This document shows, in pieces, positions 45,703 to 57,542 of a DNA stretch of 64,000 bases. The position numbers and the translations under genes are program-made. The notes under the pieces are model-generated. The model was not told where the DNA came from. It saw nothing but the letters and a program-made list of their open reading frames with translations, and made no database searches. Where the stretch lies: the NCBI GenBank assembly GCA_902729315.2, contig LR746274.1:682001-746000 (forward strand), written 5' to 3'. Within the stretch, counting starts at the first letter, position 1, and every line of letters begins with the position of its first letter. This DNA is from Spirodela intermedia (lineage: Eukaryota > Streptophyta > Magnoliopsida > Alismatales > Araceae).

Positions 45703-48700
45703 ATGGCGGTGAAGATGGGGACCTTTAACGGGGCGAGCGTCTTTCTGTCGCGGAATCTGGTTCCGCCGGAGATGTTTGACGCTCTCCATGACGCCCTGCG
45801 CCTCAACGGAGCTCAGGTCTTCCTCTGCTGCGACCCGTCGCGGAACGCGTCCAATGACTACCACGTCATCGCCACACCGGATCATGTGAGTGAGAGCGCT
45901 GAATGAAGGTTTCGATCAACCAGCGCGATCTCTTTTCTCTGTTTCTCTTCCGATTACCGTGGACTTGACGGTGGTCAATTGGTGTGTCTTCAGGAGAAGT
46001 TCGCGGATCTCAGAGCTAAGGGTTGTAATCTTCTCGGTACCTACCCCGGAACAACGATTTATTTTGCTTTAGACTACACTAGACTCATCTGTCCTTTGAC
46101 ATGTTTACTAAATCTGACGAATAATCAAATGTTGACTCCGCGAACTTGTCTCTTACCGTAGTCATTGCACTTGGTGCTTTCCAAGGGCTAAATACATAAT
46201 TTTGGGAAACCATCCTATTCTTTATTATTACGAAATGCAAATAATCCGAATGGCAGAGACATTTGGTTGCTCCAGTGGATTGGATCATAATGAATCCAGC
46301 CTCCTTTGCTCACTGACTTAATTTGCGTTTTGCTGTATGCAAGTTATAGCAATGGCACAGTATTAGCCATAGGAATAATGACCTACGTCATTGACGAATA
46401 ACACGCTTTTTACATTTCCCTATCTGTCCTAAGTTCTCAAGCCAAGTATAAGCCAGTTTGGCATTGGGAGAAAATGCTGTCTCTCTCTCTATGTGTGTGT
46501 GTGTGGGGGCGCGCGTGTTTACACAGTGCGTATTAAAAGATACCCTCGATTTTCCCTTTTTCAACGTATTTTTGGTTTCCAAAAATTCGTGCTCACGGAG
46601 ACTCAGGAAAATTTTAGTTTAGCATACATGCTTGAAGACAAACTGTGAAAAGATACAGTAGCGAAATAAAATACCGAAAAAAGTGAATTAGTTTCGTGCT
46701 AATTTTGAATAATTTTTAGTAATTACTGTCGTTACTATTGTAGTCAGGTATTCTTGCTTCCATTCTTTTTCTTTTTTTTCTGCTCATCATCTCACAGTTT
46801 TCTCCTGGGTATTTATTGCTAGACACATATCAGGCAATGCCTTAGTAACTGAGTTAAATATTATCTTACATGAAACAAAGCACAGTGAGGTACTTAAGTG
46901 TTTAACAGTAACTGCCGAATTCTCTTTCTCAAACTTAAGCTCCATGCTTTGTTCGGATCTCAATTTCAGTTTCCTTGCTTACTGGTTGCAAAAATGTCCC
47001 TCCTTTGGGATATTTACATCTAGTCATTCAGTTTTTCCGGCATGTGGGAACAATGTCTGCATGCCCTCCTGCGAGCACTGCTGTTGGAAAATTCTTTATC
47101 TATCATACATACTCTTAATCACGTGTCTAGGTCTGTTACCTAAGAATGTATTTTATTTTATCAAGTGTATGCTGTCTACCCGTTCATCAATGAGCAAATG
47201 TATTCCATGGACATTATTCAAGGTGTCACCCCCTCAATCGATACATGTACATTTTTCTCATACGCCTTACAGTGGGCTCTACATGTGCTGAGTAAAATTG
47301 ACTGGACCTGTACTGCAAGAATAGGCTAGATGGTTGAGTGGCTGAAGGCGTAAAAAACTGAATTCTTTTTCTATATTTATTGTCACATTGTTCTTTGGGT
47401 TTGCATTTCCTCATCTAGATGTCGAAATTGTTAAGTCTACTTGAGTAGCAGGTTTCTTTTCTGCAAACAACATGCAAGCATTTATAACTTGTTAAGCTCA
47501 CATCTTGTCAGGACCACATTGTGTGCTTTCTTGTGCTAAAGAACGAAGAGTTTTGCCTAAACAAGTTTACACTTGCTGCCTTGCAATGGATGGTGTTAGA
47601 GTTCTTGCTTCTGGCTTTGAGAAAGATGAAAAGGTGATTCGTTTTGTGTGAAATGCGTAAAACGTGTGCTCGCACAGTATCAGACACATTTTCAGTGCAT
47701 TCCTCGAAGAATATTCTGGATTCATTTAGTCATTAATAGCTCGAACATACTATCTGACTTTCTCTTTTAATTTTTTTGCTATTCTTACCCTGAAATTTTC
47801 AAAAAACTAGGTCGCCTCCTATATAGGACTAATATATAATTGAGTCCGTAAAGTATATTTTTACAGAGTTTATGGGAGTGTACGAGAATCACATACAAGT
47901 TTAGTCAATTTGTGATTAGATGTATTACTATTAAAAACGCATATTTGATCTCCACCACATGAAAATTTGAATCTGGTTTTCATCCTTCAATGGATAAGTG
48001 TAGCCTGCCTTGTAAACATACTTGATTCCATGCTGGATACACTGAAGATATAATTTTCTTTAAATTTCCCACAAAATAAGGAGACTTTTATTGATCTCGC
48101 TGTTAGATATGACCCCACTCTTGACAAAGAGAAAGCTAAGCAATGACAGGAACCACTTTTTTTCCGAATGATTGAATCAGGTACTTATAGAAGATGAACT
48201 CATCCCTCATATAGGTCTGTAGTCTATAGTGCTAAGAGGCCAGAAGGATACGCTCTATGCTCCTTAGTTGACTGCATGACAAGGATACTCGTGTGAGAAT
48301 CCTAGTATTGAGAATTTTTTTAATCCAAATCCAGTCTTCTTGTGTGTTCTATATTGCCCTTAAGGACTGATGTGGCGTTCTAGTATGGAGCTTGTAATTA
48401 TGGGCTTATGACATATCTACAATTAAGCCTCCTTTTTATTGCCGACATCACACGTGCAAGTTAATAGTTAAATTCAATTCCATGTTTTCACGCTCTTATG
48501 AAGTATTGTATTGTCTTCCATTCTGATATCTGACATCATAATCTCAGGGAATTGTTTGCTTCAAGATTTGTAAAGTTTGCGGCAAAATTCATGAATGTTT
48601 TTGATACAGATTTATCTCATCTCTTTAGTTGGTTTTGACTCGAATAATTTCTGCTTTGTAGGTCAAGATCGAACAGTTAGTAACTGCAATGGGTGGAACA

Positions 48701-51700
48701 CTGGTTAACAAAGCAGCATTAGATGTAAACTTTGTAGTTGCTAAAAATGTATTGGCTGCGAAGTACAAGGTGAATAGTTTCCTCTATAAAAGTTAATATA
48801 TTCTGGGAATCGTTTTCTTTATCGAAAGAAAATCCTTATCAGCAATGGGTAGAACATCCTTATCTGCTAATGTTTTGGATTTTATGCACTTCCACAACCA
48901 TTTAATCAGCATGAGATCATTGAGTACATAAACGTATGCTGGCTTTGATTTTTCACGAAGCACTAGTCCAAGGTTATTGCTTGTCTTTGTTTTGTCTGAC
49001 GTACATTCGCCGCCTAAAACAGTGATCTATCTTCCACCGTCCTGCAACAATCTTACAAGTTCTCGATTGAAGGGCACTACTGATGCCAGGTGATAGATTG
49101 GGATATGGTATCTGGCATCACTGTGTAGTATTATTAGTTGCTAATCGATCATGAATGCAGTGTCTGCTGACCAATGTCTTAGATGCTCATGAACCAAATG
49201 TAAAAACCAGTATCATACTTTGTTCTCTTTCTAGAAGCCACATATTGATTGTCGAAAGTTATATAGTCTTCGCTGTCATAGCAAAAGGATACCTTGTTAT
49301 AAATAGCTCTAGAAACCCCTATGAACTTAATTCCTACATGTTTAGACTAGGAAACTAGACGAACCATGATAATTTTGGCACCTCTTGTTTGTTTCCATAG
49401 GATCTAGTCAACGTGCCTTGTTATTTACTTCAATATATCTAATGTGTGGGGAGATGGATTCATTGTCTGCAAGTTCCATCAACAACATGTGCTGAATTAT
49501 GTCCCATTGTTCATGGATACAAATATTTAATACGTCGTGTAAGAGAAGAGACAAATATAAAGAAGACATCAATTCAGAATTATCTTTATATTCTGTAACT
49601 TTTTCTGAAACTCCACTCGTTCCTTTTTCGCCACGGAGCCTTTGTCTTCATTTATTAATGGTAGAATGTTTACTTTGCGCTTCTTTTTGTATATAACATA
49701 TGTTGAATTCGTTGCAGTGGGCTCTGTATATTCTTAAGAAGCCTGTTGTCAGCATGAGCTGGTTACATCAGTGCTGGGCAGAGCACCGTGTTGTTCCACA
49801 GGAACTTTACAGAGTTCTTCCTTTTGCTGGTTTGACTATTTGTGTGACTGGGATCCCAGCAGGTCATTTGCTTAAAGTCCATCTTCAACTGTTTGCATAT
49901 TTTTTTAATCTCAAAATGATGTACTGTGCATGATACGGTATTTGTTTGTTCAGATGATAGGGAAGAGATGCGAACATTGGTTATTCAGAATGGTGGGAAA
50001 TATTCTGCCGATCTTACAAAGAAGTGCACACATTTGATTTCAGACATATCCTTTTGTTAACATATTGGTTACTTACGGATTCAACGAGCGTTGGACAGAA
50101 GTAATGAATTTTTTTACTGGTATCTGTGAATTCTCGTAGTAACTTCCCCAGGATAAACTATCTGCAGAATGTATCTACCATCTTCCTTTCATCTATGGTT
50201 CAAAACGCCTCTTAAATTAGGTAAGCCCTATGTCTCAATTTTGTAGATAAGATGTAACAGAATTATGTGGTTTGAAGGGAAAGCATTTCATAAGTTAATA
50301 TTTAACCCATTTGCCGTTATAAAATTTCATTAAAAACAAGGGAAGAATGACGTTTTTTTGTGGAAAGTTTCATCAGATTGTTAAATATTTCTCACGAATA
50401 TCACACATTGCAACTCCGCACGCATTGTCCTTACTTAATTCAAAGTGATCGGAACCTCTCTATATCTATGACATTTTCAATTCGGATTTTCTCATGAAAG
50501 TATGGGATGCGTGGTTGAATCCAGATCAGCGTTGACAATCTTAAGAACTAGAATGTGGCCTGTACACAAACTAACTTGGAAAATTCTTAAACTTGACTTC
50601 TATACAAACCAAATGATCCATACGTTGTTTAAACCTGCATATAAGCATGTATCTGATGGGTTATGCTATATCCTCAGACTATGTCTGTATTTTGTATGTT
50701 ACAGTTTGTCTACTGGATTCATGGATTGAGCTATATCTTGTATTAATATTCCTGGACTGCCGTCGTCCCAAAACTTTTCACCATTATTATCTCCCTCTTT
50801 AGCGGTTTTTGGTACTTTTATGTTTCTTTATTTTAATGACTGTTTTTGGTGTTCTTGTGAGTGAATTCACGTTATCCTTGACATTCTATACGCCCCTGAA
50901 GGTGACAAGTACATGGTTGCAAAGAAATGGGGAAGTATTCATACTGTTAGTCGGAAATGGTTTGAGCAGTCTATTGCCAGAAAAGGTGAATATTGTGCTG
51001 AGTTTTTCTCCTGTGTCATGCGGAATACGATGTTAAAATTCAATTATTGAAAGGAAATTATGAGATTGAAATTTATCTAATAATACTTAGTTGAATGTGC
51101 AGCTTGTTTAGACGAGGGCCACTATCCTGTTCGTCAAGTTTCTGCTCCATCTAGTACGATAAATGGCATGAGAGAACAGTACATCCAAGATCAAAGTATA
51201 TTGATGTCAGAAGCTACGACATCAACAGATTTTGCTGACATTGATAATTCAACATCGCAGAACATCTCTTCTAATTTTTCGGATTGTAGTAAGATTATAA
51301 GTCAGGACAGGGATTTGGTTATGAATGAGAGTGGAGATGAACCAAAATTCGCTTGCAATGTTGCTAAAGATTCTGAAGATGAAGACTGCGACCTGTATCT
51401 GTCAGATTGTAGGATACTGGCCGTTGGTTTTGAAGACAAGGACTTACGTAGGCTAGTCAATATGATACGGAAAGGTGGAGGTACGCGCCATATGCTATTG
51501 AGCGAAAAATTGACTCACATAATTGTAGGTGCACCGTCAGAAACGTAAGTCCATTTTTCTTTCTGAATCATATACTTCTTATGCTTGTTCTAGGATATAT
51601 TTCCCCTCGTATTATTTGAAAATTTGATCTAAGCTCAAACTAAATGCGCCCTTTGTACAATTATCGTACAGTGAGAAAAAAGAGGTAAGGCGCTTGGCTG

Positions 51701-54700
51701 CATATGGTGTTATTAATGTGGTCAAAACTGTCTGGCTGGAAGATTGTGAGATGATGAAGAAAGAAGTTCCTGTGTCCCAGAGGCATATTGCTTGTGATCT
51801 GCTTCTTCCAAAAGGTGTCGTCCTGCTTATCTTCGTGCCACTTTCTACTCCCACCTGATAAATTATTTTCTGTCTTGATTTCTTATGCATTCTCTTTAGT
51901 TCTGGATAGTCAGTTTTTCCTTCTCCCCCCCCCTCTGGGAATGCACTTGCATTTTTTTTATTTTTGACGTAATAGTCATTTTTCTATTTATTATGTAGAT
52001 GCTGCACTTTCTAATAAAATATCATCTTCTATAGTTTCTGAATTAAAGAATATGAGAAACTTGACTTCACTTCCTCACACGCCGGCAAGTCAAGTACATT
52101 TATACAAGAGCAACAAAGAAGGATATCCGTCGGAGAGAAGCTTTCAAACAGAAACAGTTGAAGTAGTCGCCAAGGAGAAGAATCTTTCATTTTCTACAAG
52201 CAGACCAAGTCTTGGAAATATTGAAGGTATTGATGATTGCAGATTGCAGTCTAATTCTAATGCTTCGGGTACTCAGAGGAAGCCTGAAAGTGTTTTCAAA
52301 GGAATGAGATTATGCTTCTCAGATTCTTTCCCAAAGGACAAGGTTTGACGACTCTATCAGAGATCATTTTTTTTGTTTTGTTGTAAATCTATTAATGAAA
52401 CTATATGCACCGCACAAGCACTGTAATTCACTGTCATTTCCTCATTTTTTGATGATAATAGACAACAACAGAGTGCGAGGTGAGTATTCATGGTTTCTTT
52501 TCAAGTTCTATGCCTTCTCTTGACATGATGACACTTGAAAGGTTGCTTTATAATGATGAAACGTTATTGATTTCGTCTCTAGACATGTAATCTATGCCTC
52601 TAAGCATTTGTAGACCATTCCCTAAGTTTTTTTTTTTCTTCATGGTATGTTATCGTTATCGTTACCGTTTTTTTCCTTTCTGTTCCTGATAGAATACTTT
52701 CCTGTGCAGAGGGCAGAAATCGAAGAGTGGATAATGCAAGGCGGAGGACTGACTGTAGCGCATCCCAAAAATGTGGAGTATGTCATTGAATGTCACGGTG
52801 CCAAACAGAGATTTCATGATACATCTCGTCAGTCAACTACGGTTTCCAGTCACTGGATCCGTTTCTGCCTACAGGTGCATGCGAAGCTTTTTTATAGCGC
52901 AATGGATATGCCTTTCCTTTTGAAGTAACCATGAAAAAATTGTGGCTGTTCTTAGACTGTAAAATGGGACTCCCCTAATCTGCCATTTGACACTATTTCT
53001 CACCATCGCCTTCCAGCTCTCCCATCCTTCTACTTCCCTCTTCCGGCCTTATATTTTTCAACGTTCGTGCATACTCTTGCTTATGATCAGTTTTTTCAAG
53101 CTTCCAGCCAAAAAGAAGCGTGGAATGTAACTCTTGTCCTGCGTGGCCCAGTGGTGGACAGGAGATAGAACCCTGGGTTTCACTGGGTTCTGCTGGTTTA
53201 GAAGCCCGGCAGCTCCCTACCCCTACATTATCTTGAGCCTATGACGACATTTTTCGAAACCCATTCTGATCTGACATGATTCATGGTTGGTCATAAAAGG
53301 TTCTGGAAATATCCTCAGTGATCCCTCCGAATTTTATCTCCTCCCATAAGAAAATGTAAACGACAATTCTGAAAGTTGGATAGGTCTGGTTTCTCAGAGT
53401 TGTCTTCTCTTTGACCTTTGGAACCTGGCATGTTTGACTTTTAGTTCCAGGACAGACTCAGAGATGAACGAGGTTTAATGATCTGAATTCATTTCATTTC
53501 ATTCAATTTAAGAGACACTCTGGTCAGTGATTCTGTAATGGCTATAGTTTGGCGTGTGAATGGTTATAGACTAACAATTTAATGGACCCGGTTAGGGGTT
53601 TAGGCGGTCTAGTCAATGGAAAATAAAAAGTAAACATAAATGTGAAGAATTTATTAGTTTTTGAAATTAAAACATAATTGGAATCCTCTATGCAACGAAA
53701 ATTTTGTGTGCTTGTGATATTTTAATTATTATCTATTACCCTTTGCGTTCATTTTTTTTCTCATATGATTTTCCCAAACACTTATTACTGTTGATTCGCA
53801 TCTCATCTCATCTTATCATTTTTCTTTCTGGATTCTTACCGATATCGCTTTCCCAAATATTGTTATAAAAGGAAGGATGCTTACTGGATGTCGGAAGCCA
53901 CGTCCTCTTCTCCCCATTGCCCTGCAAGATTCCATTACCCGGGTTTGAAGGCACTCGGATCTGTATCTCCCAGTACGAAGACAAAGAACGGCTCCTATTG
54001 AAAAACCTGTGCTTCACCCTGGGGGCCAAGTTCACAGAGAAGCTCACCAAGAGAGTCACACATCTGCTATGTAAATTTGCCAATGGCCCCAAGTACGAGG
54101 CCGCTTGCACGTGGGGGATACAATCAGTCACTGCCGAATGGGTCAACGAATGCATCAAACAGGTATACATATCCGCATCAATTCCTTCACATGCATCTCT
54201 TTACCATGGTTTATGAAAACCATTTAGTCAACGCCCATGGTTCTGTTAAATCATTTGGCTTGTGTGGTTCTCAGGATATGATGGTTCCCATGGATCGATT
54301 CCGCCCAAGAGCAGCGACTGCACAGGATTCGGATGCTGGACTATGCATAACTAGTCAATACCCCACCCAGGCTGTTCGTATGATTTCAGGAGACCTTCCA
54401 TCTCAGATGGGCACCCCGAAGCACTTAGGTAATTATCTGATTATTATTTTTCATAAAAATTTCCTTTTTCAGCACTGTGCATATGATGCAAGAAACCATG
54501 TTATGGGCAGGTTCTAGGAGTGATGTTTGCGGTGAAGAAGAATCCGGATTATTCAGATCTCTGGATAAAAAGCAGAAGTATTCGGAAGTCAACCCTGGCG
54601 ACGACCCCTCACCGGTCAATGCGGCTGACATAAACAGGGGTTCTGACGTAGCCGACGCCATTGAAGACCTTCTGGCGCAATCAAATAAGGTGGTGTTGTA

Positions 54701-55454
54701 TAAATTTCCTCTGTTATTATTCTATCCTTCTCTTTTTTTATTATAAAAAAATCGTTTTTTTTTTTAATTGACGGTTTGTTGCATGAAATCCGAGGATGTG
54801 AAGACGGCCGAGGAGAAGGGCTGCCACCAGAGTGTATCCTTTTTGTTAAATGCTTTTCTTGTAGATTCCCGAGTTCCTGACCGCACCATCGTCCTGCACT
54901 CGATGTGCAGTCGGTTTGACGCGTTGACTTTCTGCTTGTTGACCTTTGACCCAAGAGGGCAGGTTTACTCTCCGGGGGATTTCATCATCGGCCAGGATCC
55001 AACGAATTCCAGCTCTTCGTTTCCCATGTCTGGCCGCCGCCGGCTGAACAGGTAGGTGGCCTCTGAACATGCTACCACCTCTCGGGTCAAGCGAGAGCGA
55101 TAGAGAGAGAGCATCATGTATTGAGTGGTCCAATAGCTTCAGGCAACAAGAGATACTGTCTGACCCGTCATTGCTGGAAGTCAACGGGCCCGGCCCATAA
55201 AAGGGCCTGAGAGCGGCCCGACCCGTGCATGAAGCCGCAACGACCAACCATGGGCACGAGCTTTTTATCATCATAGCCGTTTTTTTGCTTTCGCGTGAGA
55301 TCTTCAATAAAGACGGACTCTGCTCACTTCCCCTGCAGATTTGACGAAGAACTCGGCGCCAGCGCGCCCCCTTCTGCTCGTGAGGGAAGCGACAGAAACC
55401 TCGACGTCTTCAGTGAGACGCAGACCGAGTCCCAGGTTTGCCGCGGAGTCTAAA

Positions 55455-55492
<38 letters not shown>

Positions 55493-55653
55493 CCTCCCTC
55501 TCTCTCCCTCTCTAGCTATCTATCTAGCTATCGATGACACATCTTCTGGGTGCTGCGCAGGTCGTCTGGTACGAAGAGGATCTGTCCGGCCGGCAGAAGA
55601 TCATCGAGCGAGCCCGATCTCAAAGCATGGCTTCCACTCCCGAGCCCAAGTGA
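45703..55653 (+). CDS. MEI1: TopBP1-like BRCT protein (MEI1 homologue), 19 exons
   Basis: Exons: 45703-45885, 45994-46036, 47512-47633, 48662-48769, 49718-49862, 49954-50045, 50892-50985, 51103-51544, 51672-51814, 51999-52342, 52462-52479, 52710-52874, 53872-54162, 54275-54428, 54511-54689, 54795-54833, 54963-55051, 55339-55435, 55561-55653; 946 aa (Arabidopsis ~972). About six BRCT units are visible: residues ~5-80; ~98-180 (MDGVRVLASGF, SMSWLHQCW); ~187-270 (GLTICVTGI, NGGKYSADLTKKCTHLISD); ~375-450 (ILAVGFEDKD, TVWLEDC); ~555-650 (MRLCFSDSF, SSHWIRFCL); ~650-735 (GTRICISQYEDKER, AEWVNECI). The C-terminus VVWYEEDLSGRQKIIERARS is a conserved plant ending. TopBP1 proteins are scaffolds for DNA-damage signalling and replication; MEI1 is needed for normal meiosis. 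Introns 6 and 16 are U12-type. The start of exon 16 (CCGAG|GATGTG) and the 18-nt exon 11 are the least certain parts. Confidence 0.88.
50046..50891 (+). other. U12-type AT-AC intron in the TopBP1-like gene
   Basis: The exon ends TTGATTTCAGAC and the intron opens ATATCCTTTT, the AT-AC form of the U12 5' splice site. The 3' end has branch sequence TATCCTTGAC (50873-50882) ten bases before the terminal AC at 50890-50891. Splicing here joins HLISD to APEGDKYMVAKKWG in phase 0, the expected BRCT sequence. No GT-AG alternative keeps the frame. Confidence 0.87.
54834..54962 (+). other. Probable U12-type GT-AG intron in the TopBP1-like gene
   Basis: The 5' site is AGT|GTATCCTTTTT, a full match to the U12 GT form. 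The branch candidate CCTTTGAC ends 12 bases before the AG of AGAGGGCAG|GTTTAC. The join gives GCHQS-VYSPGDFIIGQDPTN in phase 0. The branch match is imperfect (6 of 8), so the class is less sure than for intron 6. Confidence 0.65.
55454..55489. repeat. (CT)n tract in the last TopBP1 intron
   Basis: About 32 bases of CT followed by CCCT/CT variants and CTAT/CTAG short repeats, within intron 18. Confidence 0.9.
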
Positions 55654-56839
55654 AGCGTGGGGCCTTGCCGTCGCAGGTTCTCGGTTCTGTGCTTTCCGGT
55701 GCTCCTCTTCTTCTCCCACCAGCTTTTGCCGGCGAGTTGCACCGCACCCGGTTTTGGAGGCGTCGAGCAATGGGTAAGCGGCATCCCGCGCTCTCTTTTT
55801 TGGGAAACACCTTCGAATGGCAAAGTGATGATTAAACGCGTTGACACGTGATAAAATCTGTAACTATTTTTAGTGTTGATTATCCGACCCTTCTTGAACC
55901 CGTGTCTCCGCGTTGACTGCTGCCAATGCGTTTCTTCATGCCATCAGCAACGAGCGCCACCCGGGGGGAAGTCTGGCCGCTGTGCAAGGCGTGTTGAAGC
56001 ATTGCGGGGAGGCCAGGTGGCATGTTTTTGTTCAAGAAATTTATTTAATCTTTATAATTAGAATATTTCCAGATCAAATGGCTTCTTCATTCCGAAAAAG
56101 TTACGCGCCGGGGACGTTCAGGATTAAATATTAATGAGGTGATAAATAGTGAGAGAGAAACTCGAGTGGTCAGGATTTTGCATTATAGAGTGGCCCAGCA
56201 CTCTATAAGAGCCTGACTGTTCTTGCTCTTAGAAGGACGAGAGAGAGAGAGAGATGGTCGGGTTGGATCAGACATTGTGCAGCGAGAAATTAGAGTGGTC
56301 AGGATTTTGCGTTATAGAATGGCCCAGCGCTGTTTAGTAGCCAGACTGTTCTTGCTCTTAAGAGAGAGAGAGAGAGCGAGAGAGAGAGAGAGAGATGGTC
56401 GGGCTGGATCAGACTGTCTCACATGACTCGCTTAGCCATCCGAGTAGCCGGGTCATCTCGTATAACCCACAGCCCACTCCAGTTCTAACTAAGCGAGAGA
56501 GAGAGAGAGAGAGAGTGGGGGATATGATTAGTTAGAGACAAAGGATGAGGGAAGGGCTGCGAAACTCAGGAGTTAAAAGTGCGAATCATGGTTAGACGCC
56601 CGACGTGACCATCCGTCGTTTACATTCCCCGTTAAGCGAAGCCGAGGGGGGTTAACCATTCTTCTTCCCTCTATTTACAGACCGGCCCATCCTCATCCTC
56701 ATCCTCATCTCAGACGCAGCTAACACAAAAGAATCAACGTGGGTAATGAACCAGAGAGAGAGAGATAGAGAGAGAGAGGAGAGAGAGGGGGGAAGGTCAG
56801 AGAGATTAATGGGGGGGCATTTGCTACGCCGGGGCCCAA
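55654..56839. other. Convergent spacer, GA-rich, no gene called
   Basis: Lies between the stops of the TopBP1-like and ubinuclein genes. Contains GA tracts (56234-56254, 56361-56395, 56490-56514, 56752-56790) and a tandem duplication. A short open frame at 55913-56050 (NAFLHAISNERHPGGSLAAV) reads somewhat like protein but has no partner exons or recognised family. Confidence 0.4.
56152..56415. repeat. ~130-bp direct tandem duplication
   Basis: Two copies share (C/T)GAGTGGTCAGGATTTTGC(A/G)TTATAGA, TGGCCCAGC, CTGACTGTTCTTGCTCTTA, a GA run and ATGGTCGGG(T/C)TGGATCAGAC, in that order, with starts near 56163 and 56293. A handful of substitutions separate them. Confidence 0.88.
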
Positions 56840-57482
56840 TCAAGGATCCAGACTCGGGCCGGAAGCACCGAGTTTCTCCCTCACCGGTGCAACGGCGGCG
56901 GCTTCTCCAGTCTCGGGATTCAGCTTCCTCTTCAGCTTCCTCTTCAGAAGAGCAGCCGCATCGATCCTCATCGCCTCGCCAGGAGGAAGAGCCCCGCCGG
57001 GTTTACTCCTCTCGGGATTCTTCGGCTCGAGGTGGTGGTGACCGGCGCCGCCATTGGGAAAGGAGGGAGCTTGATCGGCCATCCTCCCGGGCTGTGTGAG
57101 GGACGGCGGCTGGTGGGCAGCCATCGCGACCTGCTCATTAGCTTCTGGCAGGTACAGCGAGGGGAGCTGCTGCGCCTGAAGACCCAACGTGACGACCGCG
57201 TTCTCTTCCAACCTGCCAGCGGCCGACAGCTTCTTCCTCTTCATCCTCTCCTCCTCCCGGTCCTGGAGCAACAAGCAAGAACCGGTCATCGTTCTTCTCA
57301 ACTGGGTGTTCTTGAACCATGAGAAGATGGGTCCCCTGTCCATTGAACCAACAAAGTCTGGTTCGCAAGTTCTCAAATGGAAATGAAAAGAGATATGGAG
57401 TTATTTTTTATAATTTTCGCAGTTTTCTCCAAGAAATAGTACCTCTGAGCGTATGAAACCAATTGAAAACATGTTCAAAAGC

Positions 57483-57542
<60 letters not shown>

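Noticed and set aside
55913-56131. Short frame NAFLHAISNERHPGGSLAAV between convergent genes
   Set aside because: Protein-like at first glance, but only about 45 plausible residues, with no partner exons and no known family.
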